A stretch of DNA of 64,000 nucleotides from Desulfoferrobacter suflitae (GCF_022603395.1 NZ_JAIBKA010000003.1:62001-126000), one strand, 5' to 3'; shown: positions 33,100 through 42,480, counted from the first letter of the stretch. Notes: generated by a model not told the origin, from the sequence alone. A program made the numbers and translations.

Positions 33100-33198
33100 A
33101 TGCCGGATCAACGTCATTTTGACGAGGTACCGCCATCGTCGCACGAATCCAGGGAACCGCCTGGTTACCGGGCTTCGCGGTTCACCTTGAGAACCTGA
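33100..33198 (+). CDS. possible 32-aa small protein or leader peptide
   Basis: An ATG at 33100 is preceded by AGGAGGA nine bases upstream and opens a 32-codon polar reading frame (MPDQRHFDEVPPSSHESREP...). It ends 79 bases before the YchF-like gene. The ribosome-binding site is better than that of many genes here, but such a short frame can arise by chance and no family is recognised. Confidence 0.22.
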   Translation: MPDQRHFDEVPPSSHESREPPGYRASRFTLRT

Positions 33199-33276
33199 AA
33201 GCACGCAAACTCAATGCTCGGAAAGCTTCCTGGGGACTGCCGCTGATTGCAGTCTCGGGACGGAGGGAGAAATAAT

Positions 33277-34317
33277 ATGAAACTTGGGATTGTCGGCTTG
33301 GGGAGGTCGGGAAAAACGACGATTTTTAATGCGTTGACGCGCCGGGATGGGGAATCGATTCCGCCGGGAGGGCAGCTGGCCCCGGTTTTGGGAGTCGTTC
33401 CTGTGCCCGATCCGCGCGTCGACTGGCTGGACCAGCTCTACCACGGCAGGAAGAAAGTGAATGCTCAGGTCACCTATATGGACCTGCAGGGCATGTCCGG
33501 TGGAGTCGAAAGCAGGCAGCAGTATATGTCGATGCTCCTCACTCACATGCGGCCGATGGATGCCTTTATGACGGTCGTGAGGAACTTTACCGACACGGTT
33601 TTGGGCGCCCCGGACCCGCAGCGGGATTTCCGCGAGTTGCAGGATGAGTTCATCATTGCCGACCTTGCGACGGTGGAAAAACGGCTGGAAAAGCTTTCCC
33701 TGGAAGAAAAAAAAGGCAGGAAAGTGGGTGTCGAGAAGGAGCTGCTGGAAGCCTGCGCCCGGCTCCTCGATGCAGAAAAGCCTTTGCGAGCGCAGCTCGA
33801 TCTGACCCGGGCTCAGGAGCTGAAGGGGTTCACTTTTCTGTCGGCGAAACCGCTGCTGGTGATTGTCAACAATGGGGACGATGACGCTGCGCTTCCCCGT
33901 GTCCCGTTCGACTATGCCGAAGCCATGGTGGTGCGCGGCAAACTGGAAATGGAGATGGCGCAGTTGTCGGAGGAGGAGGCGGAAGCGTTCCGCCGGGACT
34001 TCGGGGTTGGCGAATCGGCGTTGGACAGGGTCATCCGGAGTTCATACGCGCTGCTCAATTTGGTCACATTTTTCACCGTGGGAGAAGACGAAGTGAAAGC
34101 CTGGACCATCCCCGCAGGGCTGCCGGCCCAGGAGGCCGCCGGAGTGATTCATTCCGACATTCAGCGCGGCTTCATCCGGGCAGAAGTGGTGGCCTATGAT
34201 GATTTGCGCGCCGCCGGCGACTACGCCACCGCGCGCAAACAGGGCACGGTCCGGCTGGAAGGCAAGACCTATCGGGTGAAAGACGGGGACATCATCAACT
34301 TCCGCTTCAATGTCTGA
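33277..34317 (+). CDS. divergent YchF-like Obg-family ATPase/GTPase
   Basis: The 346-aa protein has the YchF layout: P-loop GLGRSGKTTIFNAL, a G3-like DLQGM (DxxG), a coiled middle region (VEKRLEKLSLEEKKG), LLVIVNNGDDD in place of the NxxE/NKxD motif, and a C-terminal TGS/DUF933 domain (FFTVGEDEVKAWTIPAGLPAQEAAGVIHSDIQRGFIRAEV). It is slightly shorter than true YchF (about 363 aa), and its nucleotide motifs deviate (GRSGKT for PNVGKS). It is therefore a paralogue of unknown role rather than the housekeeping protein. GGAGGGAG precedes the ATG at 33277. It stands alone. Confidence 0.85.
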   Translation: MKLGIVGLGRSGKTTIFNALTRRDGESIPPGGQLAPVLGVVPVPDPRVDWLDQLYHGRKKVNAQVTYMDLQGMSGGVESRQQYMSMLLTHMRPMDAFMTVVRNFTDTVLGAPDPQRDFRELQDEFIIADLATVEKRLEKLSLEEKKGRKVGVEKELLEACARLLDAEKPLRAQLDLTRAQELKGFTFLSAKPLLVIVNNGDDDAALPRVPFDYAEAMVVRGKLEMEMAQLSEEEAEAFRRDFGVGESALDRVIRSSYALLNLVTFFTVGEDEVKAWTIPAGLPAQEAAGVIHSDIQRGFIRAEVVAYDDLRAAGDYATARKQGTVRLEGKTYRVKDGDIINFRFNV

Positions 34318-34369
34318 TGCTTCCTCATCCTAACTCCATCTCCTCATGGCCGGGTGCAGTCGGACGTTT

Positions 34370-34428
34370 CGCGTGGCGTAACCCAGCGCCTGTTTTGCTG
34401 GGCTTCGCAACTCAACCCAGCCTACTTG
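34370..34428. repeat. imperfect palindrome of the dispersed repeat type
   Basis: GCGTGGCGTAACCCAGC and GCTGGGCTTCGC, followed by AACTCAACCCAGCCTACTT, resemble the TGGGTTTCGC...ACCCATCCTAC repeats seen elsewhere in the window. It lies between two convergent genes and could act as a terminator. Confidence 0.45.
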
Positions 34429-34438
34429 CAAGGCAAAA

Positions 34439-35791
34439 TCATTTTCCTGAACACACTGGAAGGATCGAATGTTTGCTGCCAGAACTTCGCAGCAATGGCA
34501 GTAACAGATAATCCAGCTGATCAAAGATGCTGCGGCACAGCCCGCCGTGATTCATGCGGTTGCCGAAAAGAAACGCGCGCAGCGCATCCACCCGCTCGTT
34601 CACTTGACCCAGTTTGCTCAGGCTGCCCATGTGTGCCGCAAGTTTTTCTTCGAGCAACAGGCGCTTGGCTTGAGTGCAAAATTCCCTGACCCCGTTTTCC
34701 AGCTTGCGCGCGGGCTCCTCCCATGGATCGGCGGTGGAAGCGGAAGCAGGCTCAGCGGCCGCAGCGCCGAGCTCGGCCAGAAACCGCGTCGTCACCGCCA
34801 GCATGGCGTATTCCAGTCCGCGGATTCCTCTTTGCCAGCGCAGCAGCCAGGGTGACCCCCAATACCAGAGCAGGTGGCGTTCTCCGAAGGCAATCAAATC
34901 GCTCACCACCTCTTGTACGGCGGCAAAGCGCTGCAGGCTCTCCCTGCCAGGCCCGGCCGTGAGTGCCGCGGGGCGGCCTGCTCGAGCGGCGATCGCACCA
35001 AGATGCGCGGCGGCTGTGTCGTCCAGGTAGTGCAACACATGGACCAGTAGTTGATTTCCGAGCCCGTCTTGCGGCGTTTCCAGGTGCGGGTAGGAAAGGA
35101 TCAGTCTGCCTCTCCCGAGATTCACTTCGAGTATGGCCGGCTGCCCCAGCAGTCGCCTGGGATCAAGGTTGATTCCGTAGATTTGTTCCCAGTTCCGCCA
35201 CTCCTCTTGCCCGCCGGTAACATCCGCCAGCGGCAGGTCGGCCACCCAGAAGTCTTCCCCGGGGGCTGCATACACTCCCAGGCAGAGGGAACGGGGCAGA
35301 GGTTGCCAGGCAAACTGGGAAGGCCACCAGATGGATACCGGAATTTCTTCAGGAAGATCCCGCCAGGCGGGATGATCGGCAACGCCCCGGATCAGAACCG
35401 TGCCGCTGGCGTTGGGCAGGCGCTCGGAAAGGGGCATCCTTTCCAATGGAACCAACTCCAGAGAGGGGGGGCTGGAGAGGGCCATGCCGGCGCCCCCGCA
35501 AAAGCCGAGGTAGCTCCCCCCACCCTGGATAAAACGCTCTATCTGGTTGCGCCCGGTTCTCCCCAGAGCGCGTATTTTGTGAGCCGCCCAGCCGCCGGGA
35601 ACGAGCAGTACCCGATGAAATTGGAGGTCCCCGCGGGCGATGTCCGATCCACTCAGGAGCTCATGGGGAACCCCCAGACGTTGCAGTGTCTGTACGCAGA
35701 TGAGACCCCACAACAGCGACTGGTCCCACAGAACGGCAATGGGCGGCGCGTTCCAGACGGACTGGATACCGCTGCTAGGATTCTGCTTCAC
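34439..35791 (-). CDS. BPL_N (biotin-protein-ligase N-terminal-like) amidotransferase-fold protein
   Basis: The 450-aa protein begins with a class-I-amidotransferase-like fold: IAVLWDQSLLWG, LLVPGGWAAHKIRALG, FIQGGGSYLGFCGGAGMAL with Cys at the nucleophile-elbow position, then GRGRLILSYPHLETPQD. This matches the BPL_N domain. The C-terminal 180 residues are helical, end in a Leu-rich stretch and resemble nothing I know. The start is taken as GTG 35791, overlapping the preceding reductase gene by 17 bases, because the longer frame reads through that gene. The function is unknown; the fold suggests peptide or amide chemistry. Confidence 0.75.
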   Translation of the reverse strand: MKQNPSSGIQSVWNAPPIAVLWDQSLLWGLICVQTLQRLGVPHELLSGSDIARGDLQFHRVLLVPGGWAAHKIRALGRTGRNQIERFIQGGGSYLGFCGGAGMALSSPPSLELVPLERMPLSERLPNASGTVLIRGVADHPAWRDLPEEIPVSIWWPSQFAWQPLPRSLCLGVYAAPGEDFWVADLPLADVTGGQEEWRNWEQIYGINLDPRRLLGQPAILEVNLGRGRLILSYPHLETPQDGLGNQLLVHVLHYLDDTAAAHLGAIAARAGRPAALTAGPGRESLQRFAAVQEVVSDLIAFGERHLLWYWGSPWLLRWQRGIRGLEYAMLAVTTRFLAELGAAAAEPASASTADPWEEPARKLENGVREFCTQAKRLLLEEKLAAHMGSLSKLGQVNERVDALRAFLFGNRMNHGGLCRSIFDQLDYLLLPLLRSSGSKHSILPVCSGK

Positions 35792-37526
35792 TTTCGGATT
35801 CTTCGGACAAGTTGAGAAGACCGGATTTTTTGATGGCTGCCACGCCTCCCTGCAAATTGATGACGTCGCACGGCCCGGCACAGCTCAACTGGCGGATGGC
35901 TTCATAGGATCGCACTCCCGAGTTGCACACCACAATCAGCCGCTTGTCCCTGGGGATTTCCGCAAGCCGGCGCTTGAGCGTTTCCTGCGGTATATTCAGC
36001 CAGCGCTCCCCGAACTTGGCCACGTATGGCGCCGCGTTAGCCGGTCCGCGCACATCGAGGCAGATGCAATTGTCCGATTCTCCCTCGAGGAAGCATTTTT
36101 CAAATTCATCCACGTCCATGGTGGTCATATAGCCATCCAGAACATTCTCCGCGGTGTTGGCGACGGCATTGACGATGTCGAGAGCCGATGCGTAGGGGGG
36201 CGAGTAGGCCACTTCCATGTTGGACAAATCATCGAGGGTCGCGCGGTAGGGCAGCATCGCCGCAATGCTGTCGATCCGTCCCACCAGGGCATCACCGTTG
36301 CTTGCCAGGCCCTGTGCGCCGAGGATCCTCCTGGTCTTGCGGTCCACCACCAGCTGCAGGTACATGAGGTCCTGGGTGGGGTAAAAATGCGCGCGGTCCG
36401 CCTGGACCACCAGGGCGTGAGCGGCGTCAAAGCCTTCCCGCAGGGCCGCATTCAGCGTGATGCCGGTGGACGCCACGGCCAGGTCAAAAATCTTGATGGA
36501 AAAACTCCCCACAATGCCTCGGAAGACGGCAAAGCCTCCTGCCAGGTTGGTTCCGATCACTCGCCCCTGCCGGTTTGCCAGGGATCCCTGCGGGAAATAC
36601 GCCGGTTTGCCGGTCACCAGATGCATGACTTCTGCGCAGTCGCCTCCCGCATAGATATCCTGATCGGACGTTTGCATCCGGTTGTTGACCACGATACCGC
36701 CCTTGGGCGATACCAGTAATCCGGCTTCCTGCGCCAGTTTCGAATGGGGATGGATGCCGACTGCGGTGATCACAAGATCGGCGTCGAGGGTCCTTTGGGA
36801 AGTGGTCAACTGCAACCGGTGCTCGCCGTTGTCGCTCTTGCGGATGTCGCGGGCCGTCTCGTTGAGATAGACCGCGACCTCTTTTTCCTCGATGTGCCGC
36901 TGAACCATGCGCGCCAGACTGGAATCGAGCACGCCGGGAAGAACCTGCCCCGCTATTTCGACGATCGACGTCTCAATGCCCCACAGGTCGCTCAACGCCT
37001 CAGCCATTTCAATGCCGATGGCGCCGGCCCCGATGATGACCGCTCTGTCGACTTCGCCCTTGGCGATGCGTTCCTTGATGGCCATGGCGGAACTCAGGTT
37101 GGAAACACTCATCACTTCGGGCAAATCGGCGCCGGGAATGGGCAGCCGATTGGGCTGACTGCCGGTCGCCAGAACCAGCTTGTCGTAGGGCAGATCCTCT
37201 TGCTTTCCGGTCACCAGATCGCGTACGTGCACCGTCTTTGCTCTGCGATCGATGCTTTCCGCCCGTGTCTTGACCCTGACGCGCACGTCTTTGGCGTCCT
37301 CAAAAAATTGCGGCGATCGTTCCATGTGAAAGCTGGTGCTCATCAATTCCTTCACATCGCTGATGTCGCCGGAGATGAAGTAGGGAATGCCGCAGCCACC
37401 GTAGGAAATGTGTTCATCCTGGTCGATCATGACCACTTCAAAATCGGGCCTCAAACGTTTCAGTCGGCACGCCGTCTTGGGTCCCAGTGCCACCGCTCCA
37501 ATAATGACTACCCGCTTAGCTTCCAT
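35775..37526 (-). CDS. CoA-disulfide-reductase-like FAD/NAD(P)H oxidoreductase with rhodanese domain
   Basis: The 583-aa protein has an FAD site (VVIIGAVALGPKTACRLKR), redox Cys in YGGCGIPYFISGD, an NAD(P)H site (AVIIGAGAIGIEMAEAL) and an FAD-binding DIYAGGDCAEV. These match CoA-disulfide reductases/persulfide reductases with a single active cysteine. Residues about 470-570 form a rhodanese domain with catalytic Cys in VVCNSGVRSYEAIRQL. CoADR-rhodanese fusions reduce CoA-, polysulfide- or persulfide-type substrates. It lies in a minus-strand run after MBL hydrolase and zinc-ribbon genes and before the BPL_N gene. Confidence 0.92.
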   Translation of the reverse strand: MEAKRVVIIGAVALGPKTACRLKRLRPDFEVVMIDQDEHISYGGCGIPYFISGDISDVKELMSTSFHMERSPQFFEDAKDVRVRVKTRAESIDRRAKTVHVRDLVTGKQEDLPYDKLVLATGSQPNRLPIPGADLPEVMSVSNLSSAMAIKERIAKGEVDRAVIIGAGAIGIEMAEALSDLWGIETSIVEIAGQVLPGVLDSSLARMVQRHIEEKEVAVYLNETARDIRKSDNGEHRLQLTTSQRTLDADLVITAVGIHPHSKLAQEAGLLVSPKGGIVVNNRMQTSDQDIYAGGDCAEVMHLVTGKPAYFPQGSLANRQGRVIGTNLAGGFAVFRGIVGSFSIKIFDLAVASTGITLNAALREGFDAAHALVVQADRAHFYPTQDLMYLQLVVDRKTRRILGAQGLASNGDALVGRIDSIAAMLPYRATLDDLSNMEVAYSPPYASALDIVNAVANTAENVLDGYMTTMDVDEFEKCFLEGESDNCICLDVRGPANAAPYVAKFGERWLNIPQETLKRRLAEIPRDKRLIVVCNSGVRSYEAIRQLSCAGPCDVINLQGGVAAIKKSGLLNLSEESESEAES

Positions 37527-37546
37527 AGGTCCTTTCCTTTAACCTC

Positions 37547-37777
37547 TCAATCATTGCCAAAGTTCCGAATGGCGCCGCAGTCCGGGCACGTCCAGGTAAT
37601 CCCGTTGCAGGTCATGCCCCAGAAGTTTTCTTCCATGCAGTCCCAGCAGATCATGAACCCGCACGGGCAGCTCCAGCAAAAGGGCTGTTCGCGCCCGCAG
37701 GTGTCGCACCTGTAGGATTTGCGCCGACGCCATTGGGATGTGCGTTTCCGGTGTGGTTGCTGTTGTCTGTCCGTCAT
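37547..37777 (-). CDS. small cysteine-rich zinc-ribbon protein
   Basis: The 76-aa basic protein has many cysteines arranged as CDTC...CWSCPCG...CWDC...CNG...CPDCG, enough for two or three zinc sites. It lies 20 bases before the CoA-disulfide-reductase-like gene. GAGG precedes the ATG at a long spacing. It may be a metal- or redox-sensing accessory of the oxidoreductase. I do not recognise a family. Confidence 0.7.
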   Translation of the reverse strand: MTDRQQQPHRKRTSQWRRRKSYRCDTCGREQPFCWSCPCGFMICWDCMEENFWGMTCNGITWTCPDCGAIRNFGND

Positions 37778-37826
37778 TGTCGTAAAGCCTCAAAATCCCC
37801 GGCGACTTCGGCGGCAACCCGACAAA

Positions 37827-38543
37827 TCATTCGGGAATACGCTTGTGTCTGCCCACTGCAAGATCATGCAGCGGAATCAGAATATCCGCCATTGCGTAAA
37901 TCTTTTTTGCACTCTCGTAGGCGTCAATGGCATTGGTGTGCACCCCGGGTGTGATGGCCGGTCCGCCCGGCGGAAAATTTTGATCGTTGCAGCAAAAGCC
38001 GGTGATGATGGCTTTGCCTTTGGCGGTGTTGATCGCCACCGACTGGCCTCCCGGTGTATGGCCCGGCGAAAAAATGAGATCGATCCCGTCCTTGAAGGCC
38101 ACGTCCCCTTCCACCTGTTCAACGCGCAGGCCGTCCAGCAGATCCGAATAGTAGCGATGATCCAGGGGGTGCGGGTTGAGGAAGAACTCATATTCCTGCT
38201 TCTGCACGACGATTCTGGCATTGGGGCACTTGCAGTCGTTTTCGCAGTGGTCATTGTGCAGGTGGGTGTGGATGATGCAGTCGATATCTTCCGGTTTCAA
38301 CCCGACGGTTGCCAGCGCGTCCTCAAATTCCAATATATCGAGCCCGTATTCGCGGCCCACCTGTTCGGGAACGATAAACTCCTCCAGCCCGGTGTCGACC
38401 AGGATCTTTTCGTCTCCGCCCTCCAGATAAAAAGAATAGATGGGAATCCATATTCTTTTCCCATAGCCTCGTAAATAGGTCATAATACCTTGGTCGGTCT
38501 CGTTGGCACCTATCACCAGCGGGTGGATCACATATTCTGTCAT
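37827..38543 (-). CDS. metallo-beta-lactamase-fold hydrolase (lactonase-like)
   Basis: The 238-aa protein has the MBL metal motif HTHLHNDHCEN, later FSPGHTPGGQ and LIPLHDLAVGRH, with Asp in an ILVDTGLE strand. The pattern YSFYLEGGDEKILVDTG resembles N-acyl-homoserine lactonases, although many such proteins act on other lactones or thioesters. Length is typical of that group. AGGAG stands six bases before the ATG. It heads the minus-strand unit with the zinc-ribbon and reductase genes. Confidence 0.88.
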   Translation of the reverse strand: MTEYVIHPLVIGANETDQGIMTYLRGYGKRIWIPIYSFYLEGGDEKILVDTGLEEFIVPEQVGREYGLDILEFEDALATVGLKPEDIDCIIHTHLHNDHCENDCKCPNARIVVQKQEYEFFLNPHPLDHRYYSDLLDGLRVEQVEGDVAFKDGIDLIFSPGHTPGGQSVAINTAKGKAIITGFCCNDQNFPPGGPAITPGVHTNAIDAYESAKKIYAMADILIPLHDLAVGRHKRIPE

Positions 38544-38857
38544 AATGCTGCCGCTCCTGTTCTCGTGTGAAGATGAATCACAGATATTTTTGTTAATGAT
38601 TACCGCTTTATACCCCGATCCAGCGTGCGCAGGGAAGGCAACCTGACGCGGGCAGCTATTTTATATCATGTTGGGGGGTTACTTGCCAGGTTCCTGTTTT
38701 CGCACGCATCCGATCGATTATTTTGCTTGATTCACTGCAGCGCCTGCTGTAATGGTAGTTGTCGGGACCGATTAGGTTCCTCTCCAATTGCTGCAGCACC
38801 GATTCATCCAAAAATCTGTATCAAGCGCAACGACTGTCAAGACAATAGTGGGGGGCT
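38544..38857. other. 314-bp divergent intergenic region
   Basis: This spacer separates the MBL operon (minus) from the FecR-domain gene (plus) and must hold both promoters. A possible sigma-54-like TGGGGGGTTACTTGC occurs at 38672-38686, but the G-run makes it weak. I see no small gene. Confidence 0.5.
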
Positions 38858-41800
38858 ATGAGGCGAAGAGGGTTGGGTGTGGTTGGCCGGCTGGTTGTGG
38901 GAATCGCTCTGGCTGGATTCCTGGACTCAGTGGCTGGTGCGGCGTGCGAACCATGGGCGGGAAAAGCCGTTTCGGTGCAGGGAATTGTCGAGTCACTGCG
39001 GGTCGGAGAGTCGCACTGGAGGCCGGTTCAACTGGGCGACACCTTCTGTCCCGGCGACCGCATTCGCCTGCTGGAAAACAGCCGCGCAGATATCGTGCTC
39101 AGTAATGAGGCGGTCATGAGGCTTAACGAGAACAGCTCGATGACCCTGGAGGCTCCCAGGGAGCCAAGGACCGCACTGATCGATTTGATCAAGGGCGCCG
39201 CCCATTTTTTCAGCCGTCAACCGCGCAGCCTCGAAATCAAAACCCCTTACACCATCGCAGGCGTGCGAGGAACGGAGTTTTTGATTCGCATTGATGATGG
39301 CGCCACGTTTTTGTCGGTCTTTGACGGTTCCGTTCTGACCCAAAGCACAGCCGGCGAACTCGAGCTCACCAGCGGCCAATCGGCGGCGGCCCAAGCGGGC
39401 AAGGCACCGGTGCTGCAGTTCGTGGCCCGGCCTCGCGACGCCGTCAAATGGGCCCTTTATTACCCGCGCGTTGTCTATCGAGTTGGCGCAGCATCCGCGG
39501 TTTCGCAAGAACAGCGTGAGGCGTCGCGGTACCTGGAGCGGGCAGCGGAAATGCTCGAAGTGGGCCAGGTGGATAAAGCCCGGGTCGACATCGGGCGGGC
39601 CTTGCAATTGTATCCCAATTTCAGTGAGGCCTATGCTCTTCAATCCATCATCGCAGTGGTTCAAAATGACAGGAAAAAAGCGCTGGAGCTCGCTGACAGG
39701 GCAGTGAGCACCGATCCCGGGACAGCCGCCGGGCTGATTGCAAGATCGTATGCGCAGCAGGCCAATTTTGATTTGTCAGGGGCACGCAAGAGCCTGGAGG
39801 AGGCGGTCAGGCGGCACCCTCATGATGCTTTGGCCTGGGCGCGGCTGGCGGAAGTCCGGTCGATGTTCGGCAATTTGGGGGGAAGCATGGATGCAGCTCA
39901 AAAGGCGGCGTCACTCGACCCGAATCTGGCTCTCACCCAGACAATTCTGGGGTTTGCTTACCTGACAAACGTCAAGCTCGCGCCGGCCAAACAAGCCTTC
40001 GAACAGGCCATTCAGCTCGATCAGGCCGCACCACTGCCGCGCCTGGGCATGGGTCTTGCCCGAATCCGCGAGGGAAATCTGCAGGAGGGAGGAAGGGAAA
40101 TCGAGATTGCCGCCAGCCTGGACCCCAATAATTCTCTCATCCGCAGTTATCTCGGTAAGACCTATTACGAAGAAAAGCGCACACCCGTTGCTGAACGGGA
40201 ATATGGCATCGCCAAGGAACTGGATCCCCAGGATCCCACCCCGTGGTTTTACGATGCCATTGCCAAGCAGACCACCAATCGACCGGTGGAAGCTTTGCAC
40301 AACTACCAGAAGTCCATCGAGTTGAATGACAACCGTGCCGTATACCGTTCCAGGCTGCTCCTTGATGCGGATCTGGCCGCGCGCCAATCTGCCGTCGCCA
40401 GAATATACAACGACCTGAACTTTCAGCGGCGCGCCCTGGTGGAAGGCTGGAAATCGCTTAACACAGATCCCTCCAACTATTCGGCCCACCGGTTCCTGGC
40501 CGATTCCTATGCAGCCCTGCCACGCCACGAGATTGCCAGGGTGAGTGAACTACTGCAGTCCCAGTTGCTGCAACCCACCAACATTACGCCGCTGCAGCCG
40601 GTTTTGGAGGAGAGCAACCTGTTTCTCATCAGTTCACAAGGTCCGGCAAGCCTTTCCTACAACACATTCAACCCGTTGTTCGTACGCAATCAAGCCGTGC
40701 TGCAGGCCGACGGACTAATTGGTGAAAATTCGACCTATGCGGGGGAGGGCATTGTTTCCGGCATTTACAATAAATTCTCCTTCAGCAGCGGTTACACTCG
40801 CTTTGAAACGGATGGCTGGCGGGAAAACGCCGATCAGCGAGAAAACATAGCCAATATCTTTGCCCAATATGAGCTGAACCACAAGACCAGCATCCAGGCT
40901 GAGTACAGACATCAAGACGCAGAAACCGGTGATCTCCTGCTCCGCTTTTTCCCCGAAGACGTTTCATGGGGCCTTAGAAACAACGAAGAACGGGATACCT
41001 ACCGGTTTGGCATACGCCACGGTTTTTCACCCAATTCCGTCCTGCTGGGATCTTTCATGTACCAGGATGCGAGCCTGCATGTCAGGGACGAACAATCCTC
41101 GGTGCCCTGGATAAAAGACGCCCGTATTCGGAGACCGGAGGATGCCTTCAGCGGTGAAGGCCAGCACCTGTTCCGTTCGCAATATGTAGACCTGGTGAGC
41201 GGGGTAGGCTACTTTGACATCAGTGGTGAAATCGACACCACCGTATTGACCATTTTCCCACCGCCTCTGGACAGGGTGGTGAACCAGCTGAGTACCGATT
41301 TGAGGCACACCAATCTCTATGCCTATTCCCACTTGAAGCCGCTGGACGGGTTGACGTTTACCCTCGGTGCCAGCGGCGATCTGACCGAGGGAGCGAGTCC
41401 GGATGTTGCCGGCAAGAATGAATTCAACCCCAAGTTTGGAGTCATGTGGACACCGTTTGCCAATACCCTGCTGCGCGCCGCCGCTTTCAGGGTTTTGAAG
41501 AGAACTCTGATTACCGATCAGACTCTGGAGCCCACACAAGTGGCTGGATTCAACCAATTCTATGACGACTTCAACGGAACGGAAGCATGGAAGTATGGCG
41601 CCGCCGTTGACCAAAAATTTGCCGACAGCATATATGGAGGCGTGGAGTTCTCCTGCCGGGATCTTGAAACGTCACTGGCCAGTGCGTCCGGCGGTGCGGA
41701 TCAATTTGACTGGAGAGAATACCTGGCCCGGGTCTACCTGTACTGGACTCCCCACAAATGGATTGCCCTGAGAACGGCATATGAATTTGAGCGTTTTGAG

Positions 41801-42148
41801 AGGGACAAGGGATTTACCGACGGTATAAAAAATATGGACAGCCAGCGTGTGCCGCTCGGCCTGAGCTTTTTCCACCCGTCAGGCCTGGGTGCATCGCTGC
41901 AGCTGACGTACTACAATCAGTTTGGTAATTTCGAGAGGGAACTGGGCTTTTTTCAATCCGGCCGGGACGATTTCTGGCTGGTCGACACCGCCATCAATTA
42001 CCGACTGCCCAAACGCTACGGCTTCATCACTCTGGGAGTAAACAACCTGTTCGACCAGGACTTCAACTACTACGAGACCGATCTGAAAAACCCAACGATT
42101 CAGCCGGATCGTGTTGTGTTTGGTCGCATTACCCTGGCATTTCCGTAA
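38858..42148 (+). CDS. FecR-domain, TPR and outer-membrane beta-barrel fusion protein
   Basis: The 1096-aa exported protein has a signal peptide (LVVGIALAGFLDSVAGA) and a FecR domain at about 35-165 (GDTFCPGDRIRLLENSRADIVL, TPYTIAGVRGTEFLIRIDDG, SVFDGSV). A TPR array covers about 205-540 (ALQLYPNFSEAYALQSIIA, AVRRHPHDALAWARLAEV, EIAASLDPNNSLIRSYLGKTYYEEK). The last 500 residues are amphipathic beta strands of a TonB-receptor-like barrel (LYAYSHLKPLDGLTFTLGAS, VYLYWTPHKWIALRTAYEFE, GVNNLFDQDFNYYE) ending in Phe-Pro. It lacks a plug domain. It probably sits in the outer membrane with the FecR and TPR parts in the periplasm. Ligand and partner are unknown. The nearby CHASE2 cyclase may belong to the same signalling theme. 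Confidence 0.85.
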   Translation: MRRRGLGVVGRLVVGIALAGFLDSVAGAACEPWAGKAVSVQGIVESLRVGESHWRPVQLGDTFCPGDRIRLLENSRADIVLSNEAVMRLNENSSMTLEAPREPRTALIDLIKGAAHFFSRQPRSLEIKTPYTIAGVRGTEFLIRIDDGATFLSVFDGSVLTQSTAGELELTSGQSAAAQAGKAPVLQFVARPRDAVKWALYYPRVVYRVGAASAVSQEQREASRYLERAAEMLEVGQVDKARVDIGRALQLYPNFSEAYALQSIIAVVQNDRKKALELADRAVSTDPGTAAGLIARSYAQQANFDLSGARKSLEEAVRRHPHDALAWARLAEVRSMFGNLGGSMDAAQKAASLDPNLALTQTILGFAYLTNVKLAPAKQAFEQAIQLDQAAPLPRLGMGLARIREGNLQEGGREIEIAASLDPNNSLIRSYLGKTYYEEKRTPVAEREYGIAKELDPQDPTPWFYDAIAKQTTNRPVEALHNYQKSIELNDNRAVYRSRLLLDADLAARQSAVARIYNDLNFQRRALVEGWKSLNTDPSNYSAHRFLADSYAALPRHEIARVSELLQSQLLQPTNITPLQPVLEESNLFLISSQGPASLSYNTFNPLFVRNQAVLQADGLIGENSTYAGEGIVSGIYNKFSFSSGYTRFETDGWRENADQRENIANIFAQYELNHKTSIQAEYRHQDAETGDLLLRFFPEDVSWGLRNNEERDTYRFGIRHGFSPNSVLLGSFMYQDASLHVRDEQSSVPWIKDARIRRPEDAFSGEGQHLFRSQYVDLVSGVGYFDISGEIDTTVLTIFPPPLDRVVNQLSTDLRHTNLYAYSHLKPLDGLTFTLGASGDLTEGASPDVAGKNEFNPKFGVMWTPFANTLLRAAAFRVLKRTLITDQTLEPTQVAGFNQFYDDFNGTEAWKYGAAVDQKFADSIYGGVEFSCRDLETSLASASGGADQFDWREYLARVYLYWTPHKWIALRTAYEFERFERDKGFTDGIKNMDSQRVPLGLSFFHPSGLGASLQLTYYNQFGNFERELGFFQSGRDDFWLVDTAINYRLPKRYGFITLGVNNLFDQDFNYYETDLKNPTIQPDRVVFGRITLAFP

Positions 42149-42289
42149 ATAGAGTTCAGATGTCTTCGAGGCTTATTCGAGAATAACGTATCTCTCGTTT
42201 CCAGCATGTTTTGATGGGGAGTCGATAAACTGGGGTGAACCGCTGCAATCCGTGTCATCCCAGCAATTCTCATTATGGAACTCGCACCT

Positions 42290-42395
42290 GAACGTAGGGT
42301 GGAGGACGCGAAAGCGTGGCCCACCGTCAACCAAGCTTATGGCGGATCTGTGACCGATGGGTGGCGTCACGTCTCGGGCGTGACGCCACCATCCT
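42290..42395. repeat. inverted repeats in the 332-bp spacer before the glycosyltransferase gene
   Basis: Two elements lie in this spacer (42149-42480). The first, GTAGGGTGGAGGACGCG...CCCACC, is an inverted, diverged copy of the dispersed repeat. The second is a strong hairpin: GGTGGCGTCACG (42360-42371) pairs with CGTGACGCCACC (42379-42390). Either may end the FecR-gene transcript. No gene is seen in the remaining sequence. Confidence 0.6.
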
Positions 42396-42480
42396 AAGCA
42401 AGCCCAAGTTCCAAAATTAGAATTGCCGGCATCATCCATCTCGACCTTGGCACGAAGGGAACAATGTTACGGTAAAATTT

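Noticed and set aside
38672-38686. Sigma-54-like TGGGGGGTTACTTGC before the FecR gene
   Set aside because: The spacing fits only because of a G-run; the -24 element has no CAC and I do not list it as a promoter.
42448-42463. Perfect TGGCACG before the glycosyltransferase gene
   Set aside because: The -12 part reads GAACA instead of TTGCA, so the invariant GC is missing at the required distance.
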